This document shows, in pieces, positions 62,576 through 64,000 of a DNA stretch of 64,000 bases. This stretch comes from an uncultured Lachnospiraceae bacterium (lineage in GTDB: Bacteria; Bacillota; Clostridia; Lachnospirales; Lachnospiraceae): assembly GCA_949471785.1 (NCBI GenBank), contig CASWRE010000016.1, forward strand, positions 1 to 64,000, given 5' to 3'. A program made the translations under genes and the position numbers. Within the stretch, counting starts at the first letter, position 1, and the number at the start of each line of letters is the position of its first letter. The notes beneath the pieces were generated by a model. That model searched no databases and was not told where the DNA came from. It was given only the letters and a program-made list of their open reading frames with translations.

Positions 62576-63502
62576 TCAAGGCATTTCATGTCGGGGATTT
62601 TCCTTGACGATCATACAGGCTTTGGTGGCCTCCACGGTAACATCGGAAATCAGCCGGTTGGTGTAGTAGCTGAGAAGAGGATCTACCGCGGCGGGCATCG
62701 TGACAATATACTTGGGCAGCAGACCGTTAAGTGTCAGGGCGATTGTATCGGCTACACAGCGGTCACAGGTACATACATCAAATTGGCGCATATAATAAAT
62801 GATCTTGTCCTGCACAATCTTTTCCATGACATTCACGGCGGCAAACGCAGGCTCAGGTTCCGGCTCAGGCTCGGGCTGTGGTTGAGGCTGCGGTACCTGT
62901 CCGGACTGTGGTTCAGGTTGCGGTACCTGTCCGGACTGTGGTTCAGATTGCGATACCTGTCCGGGTTGTGGTTCGGGCTGCAGTTTCTGTTCGGGTTGTG
63001 ATTGCGATTCAGGTTGCGATACCTGTCCGGGCTGTGGTTCGGATTGCAGTACCGGCCCGGGCTGTGGTTCGGGCCGCGGCGCCTGACCGGGCTGTGATTC
63101 GGGTTCCGGCTTGTATTCCGGCCCGGGCTGCGGTGCAGGTTCGGGAGCGCTTACCGGAGCCTCGGTTTTTGATATCGCCGACGCCGTGGTTTCCGGCCGG
63201 GAGGAAGGGGCCGCGGGGCCGTCCGACAAAACGGGAGCCTGGTCTTCCCCGTTCAGCGCGTCGGATAATTTTTGCTGGATCAGATCCGCGACGGGATCTT
63301 TTTCGGTGGTATCGATGACGGAAATATTCTGAGCTGAAGGAGCCGGAGCCGCCTGCCCGGTATCCGCCGGTATCTGGGGAGCCGGGGCCGCGGCGGCGTC
63401 AGTCTCTCCGGAGGCGACTGCCTCCTCCGTTTCTTCCTTCTGTGCTTCGTGTCCGGCAATCAGATTTAGGACATGTGCCGTTTTGTTGCTTCTTCTGGCC
63501 AT
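62576..63502 (-). CDS. ComFB-domain protein with long Pro/Gln-rich linker
   Basis: A 308-aa protein in three parts: a short N-terminal region (RRSNKTAHVLNLIAGHEAQ), a long Pro/Gln/Glu-rich linker (residues ~40-215) coded by 30-bp tandem repeats, and a C-terminal ComFB-type domain (~218-305; NVMEKIVQDKIIYYMRQFDV, CTCDRC, ALNGLLPKYIV with Leu variations). ComFB proteins have been reported as cyclic dinucleotide receptors in cyanobacteria; that is not shown here. The ATG directly follows the ParA gene, and AGGAGG lies in its end, so the two are coupled. Confidence 0.78.
   Translation of the reverse strand: MARRSNKTAHVLNLIAGHEAQKEETEEAVASGETDAAAAPAPQIPADTGQAAPAPSAQNISVIDTTEKDPVADLIQQKLSDALNGEDQAPVLSDGPAAPSSRPETTASAISKTEAPVSAPEPAPQPGPEYKPEPESQPGQAPRPEPQPGPVLQSEPQPGQVSQPESQSQPEQKLQPEPQPGQVSQSEPQSGQVPQPEPQSGQVPQPQPQPEPEPEPEPAFAAVNVMEKIVQDKIIYYMRQFDVCTCDRCVADTIALTLNGLLPKYIVTMPAAVDPLLSYYTNRLISDVTVEATKACMIVKENPRHEMP
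62881..63130. repeat. In-frame 30-bp tandem repeats
   Basis: About eight imperfect 30-bp units, for example TGCGGTACCTGTCCGG at 62890 and 62920, and later degenerate copies (one spacing is 36 bases). Each codes for ten residues such as QPEPQSGQVP. The repeats vary in copy number easily and act as the linker of the ComFB-domain protein. Confidence 0.85.
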
Positions 63503-63503
63503 T

Positions 63504-64000
63504 TTACAATACCTCCTGAATACGTTCCTTTGTAGTCATTTTTACGACCTCCCCTACGAATGCTTTATAGTCTTCCGACGGTTTGGAGCGGGGGGAATGC
63601 TCGTATATGCTGATGCCGTGAGCCGGAGCTTCCGCCACGGAGACGCTGGCCCGCACCTGAGTGGCAAAGACGCAGGAATCCATCTGCGTCGCTACATTTT
63701 CAGCCATTTCCTTGACTTCACGGGCTAACAGCGTGCGTTTGTTGAACTTGGTGAGGATGATACCGAGCACGTTCAGCCCTGGATTCAGACTCTCACGAAC
63801 AGAGTCGATGGTTTCTTTCAGCTGCGTCACGCCCAAAAGGCTCAAAATCTCGGGGGCCATGGGGATAATCAGATAGTCCGACGCGGCATATGCGTTGACT
63901 GTAAGGACGTTCAGCGCGGGGGGCGTATCAATCACCACGTAGTCGTACTCGCCGGCAACTTCCGCCAGGGCATTTTTCAGCAGAAGCTTGCGGTCATGGG
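63504..64000 (-). CDS. ParA-type ATPase, partial (5' end beyond window)
   Basis: The C-terminal ~165 residues of a Soj/ParA-like MinD-superfamily ATPase. The frame is open to the window edge. Seen are Walker B-like YVVIDTPPALN, then YLIIPMAPEILSLLGV and ILTKFNKRTLLAREV. The Walker A part is outside the window. It precedes the ComFB gene by one base. FlhG of flagellar operons is a distant relative, but here the closest resemblance is to chromosome or plasmid ParA proteins, so I do not call it flhG. Confidence 0.85.
   Translation of the reverse strand, partial: HDRKLLLKNALAEVAGEYDYVVIDTPPALNVLTVNAYAASDYLIIPMAPEILSLLGVTQLKETIDSVRESLNPGLNVLGIILTKFNKRTLLAREVKEMAENVATQMDSCVFATQVRASVSVAEAPAHGISIYEHSPRSKPSEDYKAFVGEVVKMTTKERIQEVL

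Noticed and set aside
62881..63130. Possible CRISPR array from regular 30-bp repeats
   Set aside because: Repeats are directly adjacent with no unique spacers, are imperfect, and lie in frame in a coding region; no cas genes are seen.
62878..63318. 146-codon plus-strand Val/Arg/Ala-rich frame
   Set aside because: Antisense to the Pro/Gln repeat; the repetitive peptide reflects the DNA repeat.
63504..64000. Calling the ParA-type ATPase flhG
   Set aside because: It is outside the fla operon in opposite orientation, is coupled to a ComFB gene, and its visible part looks like Soj/ParA; the N-terminus needed to tell is outside the window.
1..64000. tRNA, rRNA, insertion sequence or prophage genes
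   Set aside because: No cloverleaf, rRNA segment, transposase, integrase or phage structural gene was found on either strand.

Overview
The window looks like a chromosomal segment of a motile, Gram-positive anaerobe of the Clostridia, most likely a Lachnospiraceae relative. The evidence is the Firmicutes-type chemotaxis set (CheC, CheD, CheV, FliY), a FlbD/SwrD gene inside the fla/che operon, the FliW-CsrA pair with a DUF6470 (YviE-like) gene, and strong Shine-Dalgarno sites. Almost the whole window is devoted to building, decorating and steering flagella. The genus is not determined here.

Layout. (1) 1-6.4 kb: a bifunctional fucokinase/GDP-fucose synthesis enzyme (fkp), followed by a decayed stretch. 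That stretch holds a frameshifted galactose-type binding protein, a fused remnant of an ABC ATPase and a second binding protein, and a glycerol dehydrogenase with an internal deletion. (2) 6.8-9.0 kb: two unrecognised genes behind a good sigma-28-like promoter. (3) 9.0-18.7 kb, minus strand: a late flagellar set (flgM-flgN-flgK-flgL-DUF6470-fliW-csrA) and a chemotaxis core (cheA-cheW-cheR-cheB). (4) 18.8-21.9 kb: a FliK-like/FlhB-like pair and two tandem PilZ proteins. (5) 22.0-32.5 kb: a glycosylation island around a single short flagellin gene, with two GT2 glycosyltransferases, a tandem pair of CgeB-like glycosyltransferases, a fucosyltransferase-like protein, a methyltransferase and a GT4 enzyme. 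(6) 32.7-35.8 kb: a chemoreceptor and a lytic transglycosylase. (7) 35.9-62.5 kb: one long plus-strand fla/che operon from flgB through the basal body, export apparatus, motor, switch, sigma-28, rod/hook-like proteins, CheC, CheD, CheV, a degenerate EAL-HDOD protein and an HExxH protein, ended by a strong hairpin. (8) 62.6-64 kb, minus strand: a ComFB-domain protein and a ParA-type ATPase that runs off the window.

How the genes fit together. The fla/che operon starts from a sigma-A-like promoter and encodes sigma-28 (fliA). Sigma-28 should drive flagellin and the unknown genes at 6.9-9.0 kb, and is held back by FlgM until the hook is complete. FliW and CsrA probably control flagellin translation: the flagellin leader has a hairpin presenting GGA in its loop about 20 nt upstream of a GGA-containing ribosome binding site. 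Fkp could supply GDP-fucose for the fucosyltransferase-like enzyme, which makes fucosylated flagellin a testable idea.

Most unusual points: flgC is separated from flgB and lies between cheY and fliY; FliY carries two FliM-type CheY-binding-like motifs in its internal linker; fliL, flhF and flhG are absent from their usual slots; the PilZ and EAL proteins have lost several key ligand residues; and a ParA/ComFB pair and an HExxH protein sit at the operon's end. No rRNA, tRNA, CRISPR array, intact insertion sequence or prophage was seen.
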